Shown here piece after piece: positions 33,915 to 42,561 of a stretch of 42,561 nucleotides of DNA. A model generated the notes under the pieces. It did no database searches and was not told where the DNA came from. It saw only the letters and a list, made by a program, of their open reading frames with translations. Source of the stretch: Anderseniella sp. (GTDB lineage Bacteria; Pseudomonadota; Alphaproteobacteria; Rhizobiales; Aestuariivirgaceae); the NCBI GenBank assembly GCA_028289645.1, contig JANQOK010000020.1, positions 1-42,561 of the forward strand. Reading direction: 5' to 3'. The position numbers were made by a program, and so were the translations under genes. The first letter of the stretch is position 1. Each line of letters opens with the position of its first letter.

Positions 33915-35699
33915 ATGCACGCCTATCGCAGCCATTCCTGCGCTCAGCTTTCCAGTTCCAATGTAGGTGAAACCGCACGCCTTTCAGGCTGGGTTCACCG
34001 GGTGCGCGACCACGGCGGATTGCTGTTTATCGACCTGCGCGACCACTACGGCATGACCCAGGTTGTGGCAGACCCGGACTCGCCCGCATTCAAGACCGCT
34101 GAAGCCGTGCGCGGCGAATGGGTGATCCGTGTCGACGGCGACGTCAAGGCGCGCTCGGCCGATACTGTCAACCCAAACCTGCCGACCGGCGAAGTGGAGG
34201 TTTTCGCTCAGGAAATTGAAGTGCTGTCGAAAGCATCGGAACTGCCGTTGCCGGTGTTCGGCGAGCCTGATTATCCGGAAGACATCCGTCTGAAATACCG
34301 CTTCCTCGATCTGCGCCGCGAGACGCTGCACGCCAACATCATGAAGCGCTCCGCCATCATTGCAAAAATGCGTGTTGAAATGGCCGGTGCCGGGTTCAAC
34401 GAGTTTTCGACCCCGATACTGACGGCGTCGTCACCCGAAGGTGCCCGCGATTTCCTGGTGCCAAGCCGTATCCATCCGGGCAAGTTCTACGCGTTGCCGC
34501 AGGCGCCGCAGCAGTACAAGCAGCTGCTGATGGTGTCCGGGTTCGACAAGTATTTTCAGATCGCGCCGTGCTTCCGCGATGAAGACCCGCGCGCTGACCG
34601 CTTGCCCGGCGAATTCTATCAGCTCGACCTGGAGATGAGTTTCGTGACCCAGGACGATGTGCTCGGCACCATGGAACCGGTGATGCGCAACGTCTTTGAG
34701 GCCTTTGCCGACGGCAAGCCGGTGACAGCGGAGTTTCCGCGCATCGCGTTTGCCGATGCCATTCGCAAATACGGCACCGACAAGCCTGATCTGCGCAACC
34801 CGATTGAAATGCAGGCGGTCACCGAACATTTTGCCGGATCCGGCTTCAAGGTGTTCGCCGGCATGATCGCGTCTGATCCCAAGGTCGAGATCTGGGCTGT
34901 TCCGGCAAAAACCGGCGGCTCGCGCGCATTCTGCGACCGCATGAACTCGTGGGCGCAGGGCGAGGGTCAGCCGGGCCTGGGGTACATATTCTGGCGCAGC
35001 GAGGGTGAAAGCCTCGAAGGTGCCGGGCCGCTGGCCAAGAACATCGGACCGGAACGAACCGAAGCCATTCGCACCCAGATGGGGCTTGAAGACGGCGATG
35101 CCTGTTTCTTCGTTGCCGGCCTGCCTGAAAAATTCGCTGCCTTTGCAGGCGCCGCCCGCGACCGGGTGGGGGCAGAACTGAAGCTGATCGACGAAGATCG
35201 CTTTGAACTGGCCTGGATCGTCGACTTCCCGTTTTACGAGTACAACGAGGAAGAAAAGAAGATCGACTTCTCGCACAACCCGTTCTCCATGCCCCAGGGC
35301 GAGATGGATGCGCTGGAAAACCAGGATCCGCTGACCATCAAGGCCTATCAGTATGACCTGGTTTGCAATGGCTTCGAGATCGCCTCGGGCGGCATCCGCA
35401 ACCACAAGCCGGAAACCATGGTCAAGGCATTCGAGATTGCCGGCCTGCCGAAAGACGTCGTTGAGGAACGCTTCGGCGGCCTGTACCGGGCGTTCCAGTA
35501 TGGCGCGCCGCCTCATGGCGGCATGGCGGCCGGGGTTGACCGGGTGGTGATGTTGCTGTGCGGCACGCGCAACCTGCGCGAGATCACCCTGTTCCCGATG
35601 AACCAGCAGGCAGCCGATCTGCTCATGGGGGCGCCGTCGGAAGCCGAACCGCGCCAGTTGCGCGAACTGCATATGCGCCTGTCGCTGCCCAAAGAGTAA
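33915..35699 (+). CDS. aspS: Aspartyl-tRNA synthetase
   Basis: The protein has 594 residues, the bacterial-type length with the GAD insertion domain. It charges tRNA-Asp with aspartate. An N-terminal OB-fold anticodon domain ([20 protein letters not shown]) is followed by class II motifs: motif 1 near [16 protein letters not shown], motif 2 [20 protein letters not shown], and motif 3 [11 protein letters not shown] near the C-terminus. ATG 33915 follows GAGGG at a 6-base spacing; the frame is open 6 codons further upstream. Whether the enzyme is discriminating cannot be judged here. Confidence 0.97.
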   Translation: MHAYRSHSCAQLSSSNVGETARLSGWVHRVRDHGGLLFIDLRDHYGMTQVVADPDSPAFKTAEAVRGEWVIRVDGDVKARSADTVNPNLPTGEVEVFAQEIEVLSKASELPLPVFGEPDYPEDIRLKYRFLDLRRETLHANIMKRSAIIAKMRVEMAGAGFNEFSTPILTASSPEGARDFLVPSRIHPGKFYALPQAPQQYKQLLMVSGFDKYFQIAPCFRDEDPRADRLPGEFYQLDLEMSFVTQDDVLGTMEPVMRNVFEAFADGKPVTAEFPRIAFADAIRKYGTDKPDLRNPIEMQAVTEHFAGSGFKVFAGMIASDPKVEIWAVPAKTGGSRAFCDRMNSWAQGEGQPGLGYIFWRSEGESLEGAGPLAKNIGPERTEAIRTQMGLEDGDACFFVAGLPEKFAAFAGAARDRVGAELKLIDEDRFELAWIVDFPFYEYNEEEKKIDFSHNPFSMPQGEMDALENQDPLTIKAYQYDLVCNGFEIASGGIRNHKPETMVKAFEIAGLPKDVVEERFGGLYRAFQYGAPPHGGMAAGVDRVVMLLCGTRNLREITLFPMNQQAADLLMGAPSEAEPRQLRELHMRLSLPKE

Positions 35700-35850
35700 A
35701 TCCGAAACCGGATCATGCTGTTCACATTACCCCCTGGTAACGCGGGCTGCGTGCGGGGATCTATACTGTGGAATGTCGTCTTACGCTGCTATAGGCTTGA
35801 CGACATAACAGGGTCCGCCAGGACATGAACAACCCGGAAGAAACGCCTCC

Positions 35851-38157
35851 ATGCCACGTATTGTAACTGACGAGTTGCGTGAGAACGCGCTGCATTACCA
35901 TCGCAACCCGAAGCCTGGAAAGCTGGAGATCAAGGCTACCAAGCCGCTGTCCAACCAGCGCGACCTGGCGCTCGCCTATTCACCCGGCGTGGCGGCCGCC
36001 TGCATGGAAATCAGCGACAAGCCGGCCGAAGCCCATTCCCTTACGGCGCGTGGCAACATGGTCGCCGTGATCACCAATGGCACTGCTGTTCTGGGTCTGG
36101 GCGATATTGGTCCGCTGGCGTCCAAGCCGGTGATGGAGGGCAAGGCTGTCCTGTTCAAGAAGTTCGCCGACATCGACGTGTTTGATCTCGAACTCGACGC
36201 CAAGGACTCCGACAGTTTCATCAACACGGTCGCGGCCCTGGAGCCGACTTTCGGTGGTATCAATCTGGAGGACATCAAGGCGCCGGAATGCTTCATAATT
36301 GAAGACGAGCTCAAGCAGCGCATGAATATTCCGGTGTTTCATGATGATCAGCATGGCACCGCCATCATCGTCGCCGCTGCCATCGTCAACGGTCTCGAGA
36401 TTGCCGGTAAACAACTGGAAGATGCCAAGATCGTCACCTCCGGCGCCGGTGCGGCGGCCCTTGCATGCCTCAATCTTGTGGTCGGCATGGGCGCTAAGCC
36501 GGAAAACATCTGGATCTCGGATATCGATGGCGTCGCCTATGAGGGCCGTGATGGCATCAACCAGTGGATGGCGCCCTATGCCAAGAAAACCGAGGCGCGC
36601 ACCCTGGGTGACATCATTGATGATGCCGACGTATTCCTCGGACTGTCTGCGGGCGGGGTGCTGAAGCCTGAGATGGTTGAACGCATGGGCGACAAGCCGT
36701 TGATCATGGCGCTGGCCAACCCCAATCCGGAGATACACCCGGACGAAGCGCGCAAGGTCAGGCCCGATGCGATGATCTGCACCGGGCGGTCGGACTTTCC
36801 CAACCAGGTCAACAACGTGCTGTGCTTCCCGTACATTTTCCGTGGTGCGCTTGATGTCGGCGCCACGGCGATCAACGAGGAAATGAAGATCGCCGCGACC
36901 CACGCCATTGCAGCACTTGCCCACGAGGTGGTTTCGGAGCTGGCGGCACGGGCCTATGAAGGCGGTGTCCCGTCGTTCGGGACCGATAGCCTGATTCCCA
37001 ATCCGTTTGATCAGCGCCTGATATTGCGCATCGCGCCGGCTGTCGCGAAGGCGGCGATGGACTCAGGCGTGGCCACCAGGCCGATCAAGGACTTCGACGC
37101 CTATGTGGAACACCTGAACCGCTTCGTGTTCCGCTCCGGCATGATCATGCGCCCGGTGTTTGCCGCCGCCAAACAGAACCCGAAGCGCATTATCTATGCC
37201 GAAGGCGAAGACGAGCGCGCCATGCGTGCGGCGTCACTGGCCAAGACGGACGGCTGGGCAATCCCGATTCTGATCGGCCGCCCTGACGTCATTGAACGCC
37301 GCGCAGCCTCGTTCGGCCTGCATCTCAAGGCCGGCACCGATATCGAGGTGATCAATCCGGAATCTGACCCGCGCTATCTCGACTACGTCAACACACTGGT
37401 CGAGATCGCCGGCCGCAAGGGCGTTCCGCTCAATGCCGCAAGAACACTGGTGCGCACCAACTCGACGGTCATTGCGGCACTGGCCATCAAGCGCGGCGAT
37501 GCGGACGCAATGATCTGCGGACTTGAAGGCCGGTTTTACAGTCATCTCGATCATATCCGCCGGATTATCGGCATGGGGCCGCGCACCAGCGATTTCGCCG
37601 CTATATCGGGCTGCATTCTCGACCGTGGCGTATACTTTTTTGCCGACACCTACGGCAATGTGGACCGCTCGCCTGCGGAGATGGCGCAGTTGACCCGCCG
37701 GGTGTCGGGCATCATCAAGCGCTTCGGGGTAGAACCGAAAGTGGCGCTTTTGGCCAACTCCAGCTTCGGCTCAGCTGAATCGCCTGAAATTCAGCTGATG
37801 CGCGATACCGCGGATCTGCTGCATGAGCAGGGCACCGACTTTGAATTCGACGGCGAGATGCACGGCAACACTGCCCTGAACGAAGACCTGCGTCACCGGC
37901 TGTTTCCCGGGTCCACCTTGAAAGGCGAAGCGAATGTGTTCATGTTCCCGAACTCGGATGCCGCCAATCTGGCCTACCAGCTGGTCATGGAGCTTGGTGC
38001 CGGCACGCCGATCGGCCCCATACTGGTGGGGGCTGCGGCAACTGCGCACGTACTGGTGCCGGCAGCCACCACAAGGTCGGTTGTGAACGTGTCGGCCGTC
38101 GCGGCGGTAGAAGTGCAGGCGCGCATCGACTACGCCAATTCCATCACAAAGGCTTAG
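35851..38157 (+). CDS. maeB: NADP-dependent malic enzyme with phosphotransacetylase-like domain
   Basis: The protein has 768 residues. The N-terminal ~430 residues are the malic enzyme (malate to pyruvate plus CO2, making NADPH): [27 protein letters not shown], the NAD(P) site [15 protein letters not shown] and [12 protein letters not shown]. The C-terminal ~330 residues are a PTA-like domain ([31 protein letters not shown]) that is usually regulatory, not catalytic. This large MaeB type is common in proteobacteria. Its end overlaps that of the convergent sitD gene by 14 bases. Confidence 0.95.
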   Translation: MPRIVTDELRENALHYHRNPKPGKLEIKATKPLSNQRDLALAYSPGVAAACMEISDKPAEAHSLTARGNMVAVITNGTAVLGLGDIGPLASKPVMEGKAVLFKKFADIDVFDLELDAKDSDSFINTVAALEPTFGGINLEDIKAPECFIIEDELKQRMNIPVFHDDQHGTAIIVAAAIVNGLEIAGKQLEDAKIVTSGAGAAALACLNLVVGMGAKPENIWISDIDGVAYEGRDGINQWMAPYAKKTEARTLGDIIDDADVFLGLSAGGVLKPEMVERMGDKPLIMALANPNPEIHPDEARKVRPDAMICTGRSDFPNQVNNVLCFPYIFRGALDVGATAINEEMKIAATHAIAALAHEVVSELAARAYEGGVPSFGTDSLIPNPFDQRLILRIAPAVAKAAMDSGVATRPIKDFDAYVEHLNRFVFRSGMIMRPVFAAAKQNPKRIIYAEGEDERAMRAASLAKTDGWAIPILIGRPDVIERRAASFGLHLKAGTDIEVINPESDPRYLDYVNTLVEIAGRKGVPLNAARTLVRTNSTVIAALAIKRGDADAMICGLEGRFYSHLDHIRRIIGMGPRTSDFAAISGCILDRGVYFFADTYGNVDRSPAEMAQLTRRVSGIIKRFGVEPKVALLANSSFGSAESPEIQLMRDTADLLHEQGTDFEFDGEMHGNTALNEDLRHRLFPGSTLKGEANVFMFPNSDAANLAYQLVMELGAGTPIGPILVGAAATAHVLVPAATTRSVVNVSAVAAVEVQARIDYANSITKA

Positions 38158-39013
38158 CGCCGGATTGCCCAGGTCGCTGTTGGCTGAGCCTGGCAAACTG
38201 CAATTGCTGACGGATGAAGGCTGCGATGAACATGCCGGTCATGACAAGTACGATGGTCGGGGCAGGGGCTGAATCCAGGTGAAAGCTGGCAAATACCCCG
38301 ACGAGGCTGGATCCAACGGCCACGGCGACGGCGACCGCCAGCATGGCGGTAAACTGCCGCGTCACCAGGAAGGCGACTGCACCCGGACCGATTAGCAAAG
38401 CAATTGCCAGTATGATGCCGGACGCCTTGAGCGCGCCGACGATGGCCAGCGAGATGGCGGCCAGCAGCCCGTAGTGCAGCAGCGCGACTTTGAGCCCTAT
38501 GGCGCGGGCATGCTGGGCATCGAAGGCATGCAGCAGGAGATCCTTGCGCCAAAGCGCCAGCCCGGCTGTGCAGATGGTCGAGATGATGGCCGTTTCGGCG
38601 ACGTCGGCCCAGCTCAGCCCGAGCACGTTGCCAAACAGGATGTGGTCGAGATGCACCTCTGTCTGGATGGCGACATACATCACCAGGCCGAGCCCGAACA
38701 TGCCGGAGAACACCACGCCCATGACCGTGTCCTGCTTGATCCGGGAATTGCGGCCCAGGAAGCCGGTAGCCAGGGCGCAGGCCATGCCGGCGGCAAACGC
38801 TCCGGCGGCCAGAGGTGCGCCGATGATGTAGGCCAGCACGATGCCGGGCAGCACCGCGTGAGAAATCGCGTCTCCCATCAATGACCAGCCCTTGAGTACC
38901 AGGAAACACGACAGGGCCGCCATGGGAACGGAAAGCAGGAATGTGATGAGGAATGCCCGGTGCATGAACTCGAAGGCGAACGGTTGCATCATCCAGTCCA
39001 GAACTGCCGTCAT
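38144..39013 (-). CDS. sitD: Metal ABC transporter permease (SitD-like)
   Basis: The protein has 289 residues and about eight transmembrane helices of the ABC-3 permease family: LVLKGWSLMGDAISHAVLPG near the start, then NSRIKQDTVMGVVFSGMF and GPGAVAFLVTRQF. It pairs with the next permease as the channel for manganese (or iron). Its ATG overlaps the sitC stop by 4 bases, and it is the last gene of the operon. Its stop lies inside the end of convergent maeB. Confidence 0.88.
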   Translation of the reverse strand: MTAVLDWMMQPFAFEFMHRAFLITFLLSVPMAALSCFLVLKGWSLMGDAISHAVLPGIVLAYIIGAPLAAGAFAAGMACALATGFLGRNSRIKQDTVMGVVFSGMFGLGLVMYVAIQTEVHLDHILFGNVLGLSWADVAETAIISTICTAGLALWRKDLLLHAFDAQHARAIGLKVALLHYGLLAAISLAIVGALKASGIILAIALLIGPGAVAFLVTRQFTAMLAVAVAVAVGSSLVGVFASFHLDSAPAPTIVLVMTGMFIAAFIRQQLQFARLSQQRPGQSGAKPL

Positions 39014-39867
39014 GGCCGGCTCTCCAGTGCAGTGCGCGCTTTGGCGCGGGCCGCCAGCATGCCGTGTTTGGGCGCCAGGAAGAATGCGATGAGGAACACA
39101 GCGGTCATCAGGATGACAATGATGCCGCCGGTTGCGCCGTTGAGGAAATAGCTGAGATAGGCGCCCAGGAAGCTGGTAACGGCGCCAATGACGACAGACA
39201 GGATGATCAGCCTGGAAAACCGGTCCGTCAGCAGGTAGGCGGTGGCGCCCGGCGTGACCACCATGGCAATCACCAGGAATGCGCCGACGGTTTGCAACGC
39301 CGCCACCGTGCAGGCGGCGAGCAGGGTGAAGAACACCAGCCTGAGGGCCGTGGTGTTGAGCCCCACTGACCGGGCATGGTTCTCGTCAAAGAACGTCGCC
39401 ATCAGGTCTTTCCATTTCAGCGTCAGCACGGTCATGGAGACGCCGCAGATGATCACCAGCTGAAGCAGGTCTTCAGGTGTAATGGCCAGAATGTTTCCCA
39501 GCACGATGGTCTGTATGTTCACTGATGTCGGCGACAGCGACACCATGAACAGACCGAGCGCAAAGAACGACGTGAAGATCAGCCCGATGATGGCATCTTC
39601 GCGCAGCTTGGTGCGCTGGTTCAGAAACAGCATTGCGATCGCTGCCAGGCCGCCGGAGAAAAACGCCCCGATGGAAAACGGCAGCCCGAGCATGTAGGCG
39701 CCGGCAACACCGGGGACGATAGCATGCGACAGTGCATCACCGATCAGTGACCAGCCCTTCAGCATCAGGTAGGCCGACAGAAATCCGCACACTGCGCCGA
39801 CCAGGGCACACGCCCACATGGCGTTGACCATGTAACTGTAGGTGAACGGCTCCAGCAGCAGGTTCAT
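39010..39867 (-). CDS. sitC: Metal ABC transporter permease (SitC-like)
   Basis: The protein has 285 residues, ABC-3 permease family, with about eight helices. It shares [18 protein letters not shown] with its neighbour, plus [19 protein letters not shown] and [13 protein letters not shown]. Two different permease genes in one cluster is the Sit/Mnt arrangement; ZnuB systems usually have one. Overlaps are 4 bases with sitB upstream and 4 bases with sitD downstream. Confidence 0.88.
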   Translation of the reverse strand: MNLLLEPFTYSYMVNAMWACALVGAVCGFLSAYLMLKGWSLIGDALSHAIVPGVAGAYMLGLPFSIGAFFSGGLAAIAMLFLNQRTKLREDAIIGLIFTSFFALGLFMVSLSPTSVNIQTIVLGNILAITPEDLLQLVIICGVSMTVLTLKWKDLMATFFDENHARSVGLNTTALRLVFFTLLAACTVAALQTVGAFLVIAMVVTPGATAYLLTDRFSRLIILSVVIGAVTSFLGAYLSYFLNGATGGIIVILMTAVFLIAFFLAPKHGMLAARAKARTALESRP

Positions 39868-40751
39868 TTCTGTTGCTGGTCCCGTTCTTCTTCTCCCTCG
39901 CCGTAGATGACGAACGGGCGTTCGTCGTCGGTCAGGACCGTAACGGTGCGTGCATCGTCATCTTCATGCAGGTCTTCACCACCCAGGGTGAACTGGCGCA
40001 GGACACCGCCGAAGGCATGTTCGAGATTGGCCTGGGTGAACACCTGCGCAGTCGGGCCTTCGGCCAGCACGGTTCCCTTGATCAGGATGGCCCGGTCGCA
40101 GAACTGCGGCACCGAGCCGAGATTGTGGGTCGAGACCAGCATGATGTGGCCTTCGTCGCGCAGGCCCTGCAGCAACTTGACGATGGCGTCCTCGGTTTTC
40201 ACGTCGACGCCGGTGAACGGTTCGTCGAGCAGGATGATCCTGCCTTCCTGGGCCAGCGCGCGGGCCAGGAACACCCGCTTTTTCTGGCCACCAGACAATT
40301 CGCCGATCTGGCGCTTGCGGAACTTGCTCATACCGACCCGCTCCAGCGCACTGGCGACCATCTCATGATCGCGGGCTTTTGGTATGCGCAACCAGTTCAT
40401 GTGGCCGTAGCGGCCCATCATGACGACGTCCTCGACCAGGACGGGGAAGTTCCAGTCCACTTCCTCAGACTGCGGCACGTAAGCGACGAGGTTGCGGTCC
40501 AGCGCCTGTCCTTCGCTCATGCCGAGCATGCGCACATTGCCCGAGGCCAGCGGCACGAAACCCATGATGGCCTTGAACAGGGTGGATTTGCCGGACCCGT
40601 TTACACCAACCAGGGCTGTGATGGTTCCGGTGGGCAGCGAGAAGCTGGTGTCATAAAGAGCCGTGTGACCGTTGCGATAAGTAACGGTCACATCCCGGAC
40701 TTGGAGCCCATCTTCGTTTATCTGATCTGCTCTCACCGGGCTCAGCATCAC
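39864..40751 (-). CDS. sitB: Metal ABC transporter ATP-binding protein (SitB-like)
   Basis: The protein has 295 residues. Walker [10 protein letters not shown], the ABC signature [20 protein letters not shown], Walker [14 protein letters not shown] and the switch His in LVSTHNLG are all present. It powers metal import through SitC/SitD. The C-terminal acidic tail ([11 protein letters not shown]...[11 protein letters not shown]) is longer than in many homologs. Overlaps are 4 bases on both sides, so the operon is tightly coupled. Confidence 0.93.
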   Translation of the reverse strand: MMLSPVRADQINEDGLQVRDVTVTYRNGHTALYDTSFSLPTGTITALVGVNGSGKSTLFKAIMGFVPLASGNVRMLGMSEGQALDRNLVAYVPQSEEVDWNFPVLVEDVVMMGRYGHMNWLRIPKARDHEMVASALERVGMSKFRKRQIGELSGGQKKRVFLARALAQEGRIILLDEPFTGVDVKTEDAIVKLLQGLRDEGHIMLVSTHNLGSVPQFCDRAILIKGTVLAEGPTAQVFTQANLEHAFGGVLRQFTLGGEDLHEDDDARTVTVLTDDERPFVIYGEGEEERDQQQK

Positions 40752-41641
40752 TTCAATCCCGCTGCGATTGTCTCGGTTGTGACGCTGAGCAGGTCCAGAT
40801 ATGTGGGCACCGGACCGTCCGGGCCGGACAGGGAGTCCACGTAGAGCACACCAGCATATTTCGCGTCGGTTTCGCGCGCCACCTGCTTGGCCGCCGCCGG
40901 TGAGATGGTGCTCTCGCTGAACACCGCCTTGATTTTGTTGGCTCGTACGGCATCTATTACCTTGCGCACCTGCTGCGGTGTTCCCTGCTGATCAGCGTTG
41001 ATCGGCCACAGGAACAGTTCTTTCAGGTTGAAGTCCCGTGCCAGGTATGAAAATGCGCCCTCGCTGGTGACCAGCCAGCGCTCATTGTCCGGGATCGATG
41101 CAAGTGATGCACGGATGGGCGCGACGCGGGCTTCGATCTCCGCCTTGTACTTGGCAGCATTGGCCTTGTAGACATCGGCGTTTTCAGGGTCCTGCTCGGC
41201 CATGGCGCGGGCAATGTTGTCGACGTAGGTTTGCGCATCCGTCGGGCTCATCCAGGCATGCGGATTCGGTTTGCCGGAGTAGGGGCCTGCCACAATACTC
41301 ATTGGCTCCACGCCCTCGCTGACGACAGCGGATGGCACATCCGACAGGTTGGCCAGGAATTTCTCGAACCACTGTTCCAGGTTGAGGCCGTTCCACAGCA
41401 CAAGGTCGGCGTCCTGGGCGCCGACAATATCCTTCGGTGTCGGCTGGTAGTTGTGAATCTCCGCGCCGGGCTTGGTGATTGACACCACTTCAGCCGTGTC
41501 ACCGGCGACATTGGATGCCATGTCGGCAATGATGGTGAAGGTGGTGACAACCTTCAATTTGGCATGCGCGGTCTGCGCCATGCCGACTGTAGCCAGTGCA
41601 AGCGTGGCCAGAACCGCAAACCGTTTCAGAGTTTTTCGCAC
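40748..41641 (-). CDS. sitA: Manganese/iron-type periplasmic metal-binding protein (SitA-like)
   Basis: The protein has 297 residues with a GTG start at 41641 preceded by GGAG at an 8-base spacing. The frame is open to a TTG at 41692 but that part covers the regulatory region. A signal peptide ([20 protein letters not shown], ending AQTAHA) precedes the cluster A-I binding domain. The likely metal ligands are His ([10 protein letters not shown]), His (NPHAWMSP), Glu ([10 protein letters not shown]) and Asp (LYVDSLS). Glu rather than His at the third position, and no His-rich loop, favour Mn/Fe over Zn. It leads the sitABCD operon, divergent from mur. Confidence 0.9.
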   Translation of the reverse strand: MRKTLKRFAVLATLALATVGMAQTAHAKLKVVTTFTIIADMASNVAGDTAEVVSITKPGAEIHNYQPTPKDIVGAQDADLVLWNGLNLEQWFEKFLANLSDVPSAVVSEGVEPMSIVAGPYSGKPNPHAWMSPTDAQTYVDNIARAMAEQDPENADVYKANAAKYKAEIEARVAPIRASLASIPDNERWLVTSEGAFSYLARDFNLKELFLWPINADQQGTPQQVRKVIDAVRANKIKAVFSESTISPAAAKQVARETDAKYAGVLYVDSLSGPDGPVPTYLDLLSVTTETIAAGLK

Positions 41642-41687
41642 CTGTTCAGCTCCAGTGTTGACGTTGGTGAGCTCTACTTTATGTAAA

Positions 41688-41702
41688 TGCAAACTATTTG
41701 CA
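41688..41702. promoter_or_regulatory. Mur/Fur-type box (1) in the sit-mur intergenic region
   Basis: TGCAAA-CTA-TTTGCA is a perfect 6-bp inverted repeat. It resembles the TGCAAAT-rich Mur-responsive sequences reported upstream of sit/mnt genes in rhizobia. It lies 47-61 bases upstream of the sitA start, so repression of the sit promoter is likely. Confidence 0.6.
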
Positions 41703-41735
41703 ATAAGAAAATGAAATACGCTACTTTGTTATTGC

Positions 41736-41752
41736 AAATGATTATCATCTTG
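41736..41752. promoter_or_regulatory. Fur-type box (2) in front of mur
   Basis: ATGAT-T-ATCAT (41738-41748) within AAATGATTATCATCTTG matches the central part of the classical Fur box. It sits 17 bases before the mur ATG, which suggests autoregulation and shared control of sitA. Confidence 0.6.
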
Positions 41753-41765
41753 ATAGGTTGCCTAT

Positions 41766-42194
41766 ATGGCTATACCTCTGGACAGCGATGAACTTCTGAA
41801 CGCCCTGCGCAAGGGCGGTGCCCGTATAACCAAGCCGCGCAAGCTCATTATCCAGATCCTGGCCGACAAGGGCGACGAGCATCCCGACGCCATGGACATT
41901 TTCAGGCGTGCGGTCAGGCAGGACAGCCGCATCTCGTTGCCGACCGTCTACCGCACCTTGAAGATGCTGGAAGAACACGGCGCCATTCAGCGTCATGCAT
42001 TTGTCGACGGCAGGTCACGGTATGAGCCCGCCGACGGTCCGCACCATGATCACCTGATCGACATGGACACCGGCGCGGTCATAGAATTCCAGTCTGAAAA
42101 GATCGAGCGGCTGCAGGAAGAGATTGCCCGTGAACTGGGCTACGAAATTGTCCATCACCGGCTCGAATTGTACGGGCGTAAGACTAAAGTATAA
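41766..42194 (+). CDS. mur: Fur-family manganese/iron uptake regulator (Mur/Fur)
   Basis: The protein has 142 residues. A winged helix (about 10-85; [35 protein letters not shown]) recognises DNA. The dimerisation/metal domain has [14 protein letters not shown] and [20 protein letters not shown]. There is no cysteine pair, as in alphaproteobacterial Mur/Fur, which sense manganese (or iron) and repress sit/mnt genes. Its position divergent from sitABCD with palindromic boxes between them supports this. The ATG follows a TAGG. Confidence 0.9.
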   Translation: MAIPLDSDELLNALRKGGARITKPRKLIIQILADKGDEHPDAMDIFRRAVRQDSRISLPTVYRTLKMLEEHGAIQRHAFVDGRSRYEPADGPHHDHLIDMDTGAVIEFQSEKIERLQEEIARELGYEIVHHRLELYGRKTKV

Positions 42195-42343
42195 GGTTTT
42201 GTACGACCGTGGCATTTTTGCAACACTTTTCAAAATAATGCATCGGCGCCGCTACTCGCCCTTGAACATGTTGCGCGGCCGCATCTATGGTCGGGTCATT
42301 CAAGACGGTCATTACGTCAAGGGATTCGCGAGCAGGAGGTTCC

Positions 42344-42561
42344 ATGCGGCGCACACTACTAACACTTTCAGCGATAGTGATCGCAGCAGCAGTGGCAGCG
42401 CCAACAGCTAGTGCGACCTCGCGAAACGGAAAGCAGTGCAACAACTTTTTCGAGTGCCTTTTCGGAGGCGGAAACAACAATAATGGCGACAGGAGCCGCT
42501 CCGGCTTCAATTTTGGTGGTTTTGGTGGTAGTGCAAAATATGGCCCGAGTACGCGGAGACT
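42344..42561 (+). CDS. Exported protein, 3' part beyond window (possible L,D-transpeptidase)
   Basis: The start at 42344 follows AGGAGG (42334-42339) with a 4-base spacing. The N-terminus reads MRRTLLTLSAIVIAAAVAAP, a signal peptide with cleavage near ASA. A Gly/Asn/Phe-rich linker (KQCNNFFECLFGGGNNNNG, then FNFGGFGG) follows, and the frame is still open at the window end. Such linkers precede the catalytic domain in some Rhizobiales L,D-transpeptidases; that guess rests on resemblance only. The catalytic part is not visible. Confidence 0.55.
   Translation, partial: MRRTLLTLSAIVIAAAVAAPTASATSRNGKQCNNFFECLFGGGNNNNGDRSRSGFNFGGFGGSAKYGPSTRR

Noticed and set aside
34431-35672. 413-codon frame opposite aspS
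   Set aside because: Shadow of the synthetase gene, low-complexity composition, no start signal.
35759-35770. TATACT as a -10 element for maeB
   Set aside because: There is no matching -35 element at an acceptable spacing, so I could not support a promoter call.

Overview
The window looks like the chromosome of a GC-rich alphaproteobacterium, most likely Rhizobiales (Hyphomicrobiales). This is inferred from gene content and order, not from a marker-gene comparison. The main reasons are a DnaA-related HdaA protein next to ppk1 and ppx, a cysteine-poor Fur/Mur regulator divergent from a four-gene SitABCD-type metal transporter, a MaeB malic enzyme fused to a phosphotransacetylase domain, and an ECF sigma / anti-sigma pair. 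There is no phage, transposon, CRISPR array, rRNA or tRNA that I can support. Most of the window is ordinary chromosome.

Region by region. (a) 1-1350: a HugZ-like flavin/heme-fold gene lies between two copies of a ~250-nt intergenic element. Both copies can fold into the same hairpins, expose the same C-rich anti-Shine-Dalgarno loop and end in intrinsic terminators with a compensatory base-pair change. I read them as a duplicated trans-acting small RNA. (b) 1499-3187: a membrane-anchored TPR protein with lower GC. (c) 3184-5014, minus strand: an AhpD-like protein, cytochrome c' and the tRNA hydroxylase TrhO, probably one operon. (d) 5105-9275: a periplasmic Arg-rich repeat protein with an OmpA domain, ndk, a queuosine-precursor-type transporter, a small exported protein and a 26-residue membrane peptide gene. 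(e) 9389-15887: a dimethylglycine/sarcosine dehydrogenase-like FAD-GcvT fusion, a DUF4399 protein, an ECF sigma/anti-sigma pair, a PiT phosphate transporter and a Nudix hydrolase. (f) 16067-19154: a lone cytoplasmic molybdopterin oxidoreductase and a Fax-type GST. (g) 19294-28661: purN-purM on the minus strand, divergent from a DUF2066 / CDP-alcohol phosphatidyltransferase / AI-2E-PerM permease / HdaA / ppk1 / ppx run. (h) 28775-31288: a bd-type (CIO-like) quinol oxidase with a tiny DUF2474-type third subunit. (i) 31293-38157: rnd and an MFS transporter on the minus strand, aspS and maeB on the plus strand. (j) 38144-42194: sitDCBA on the minus strand with divergent mur and Fur/Mur boxes between them. 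A truncated exported protein ends the window.

How the genes work together. Several loci concern phosphate and energy: PiT for phosphate uptake, PPK1/PPX for polyphosphate turnover, Ndk for NTP balance and bd oxidase for low-oxygen respiration. Others concern metal and redox homeostasis: Sit/Mur, HugZ-like, AhpD-like and cytochrome c'. The least described items are the paired small RNAs, the Arg-rich OmpA repeat protein and the 26-aa peptide gene with its own Shine-Dalgarno and terminator.
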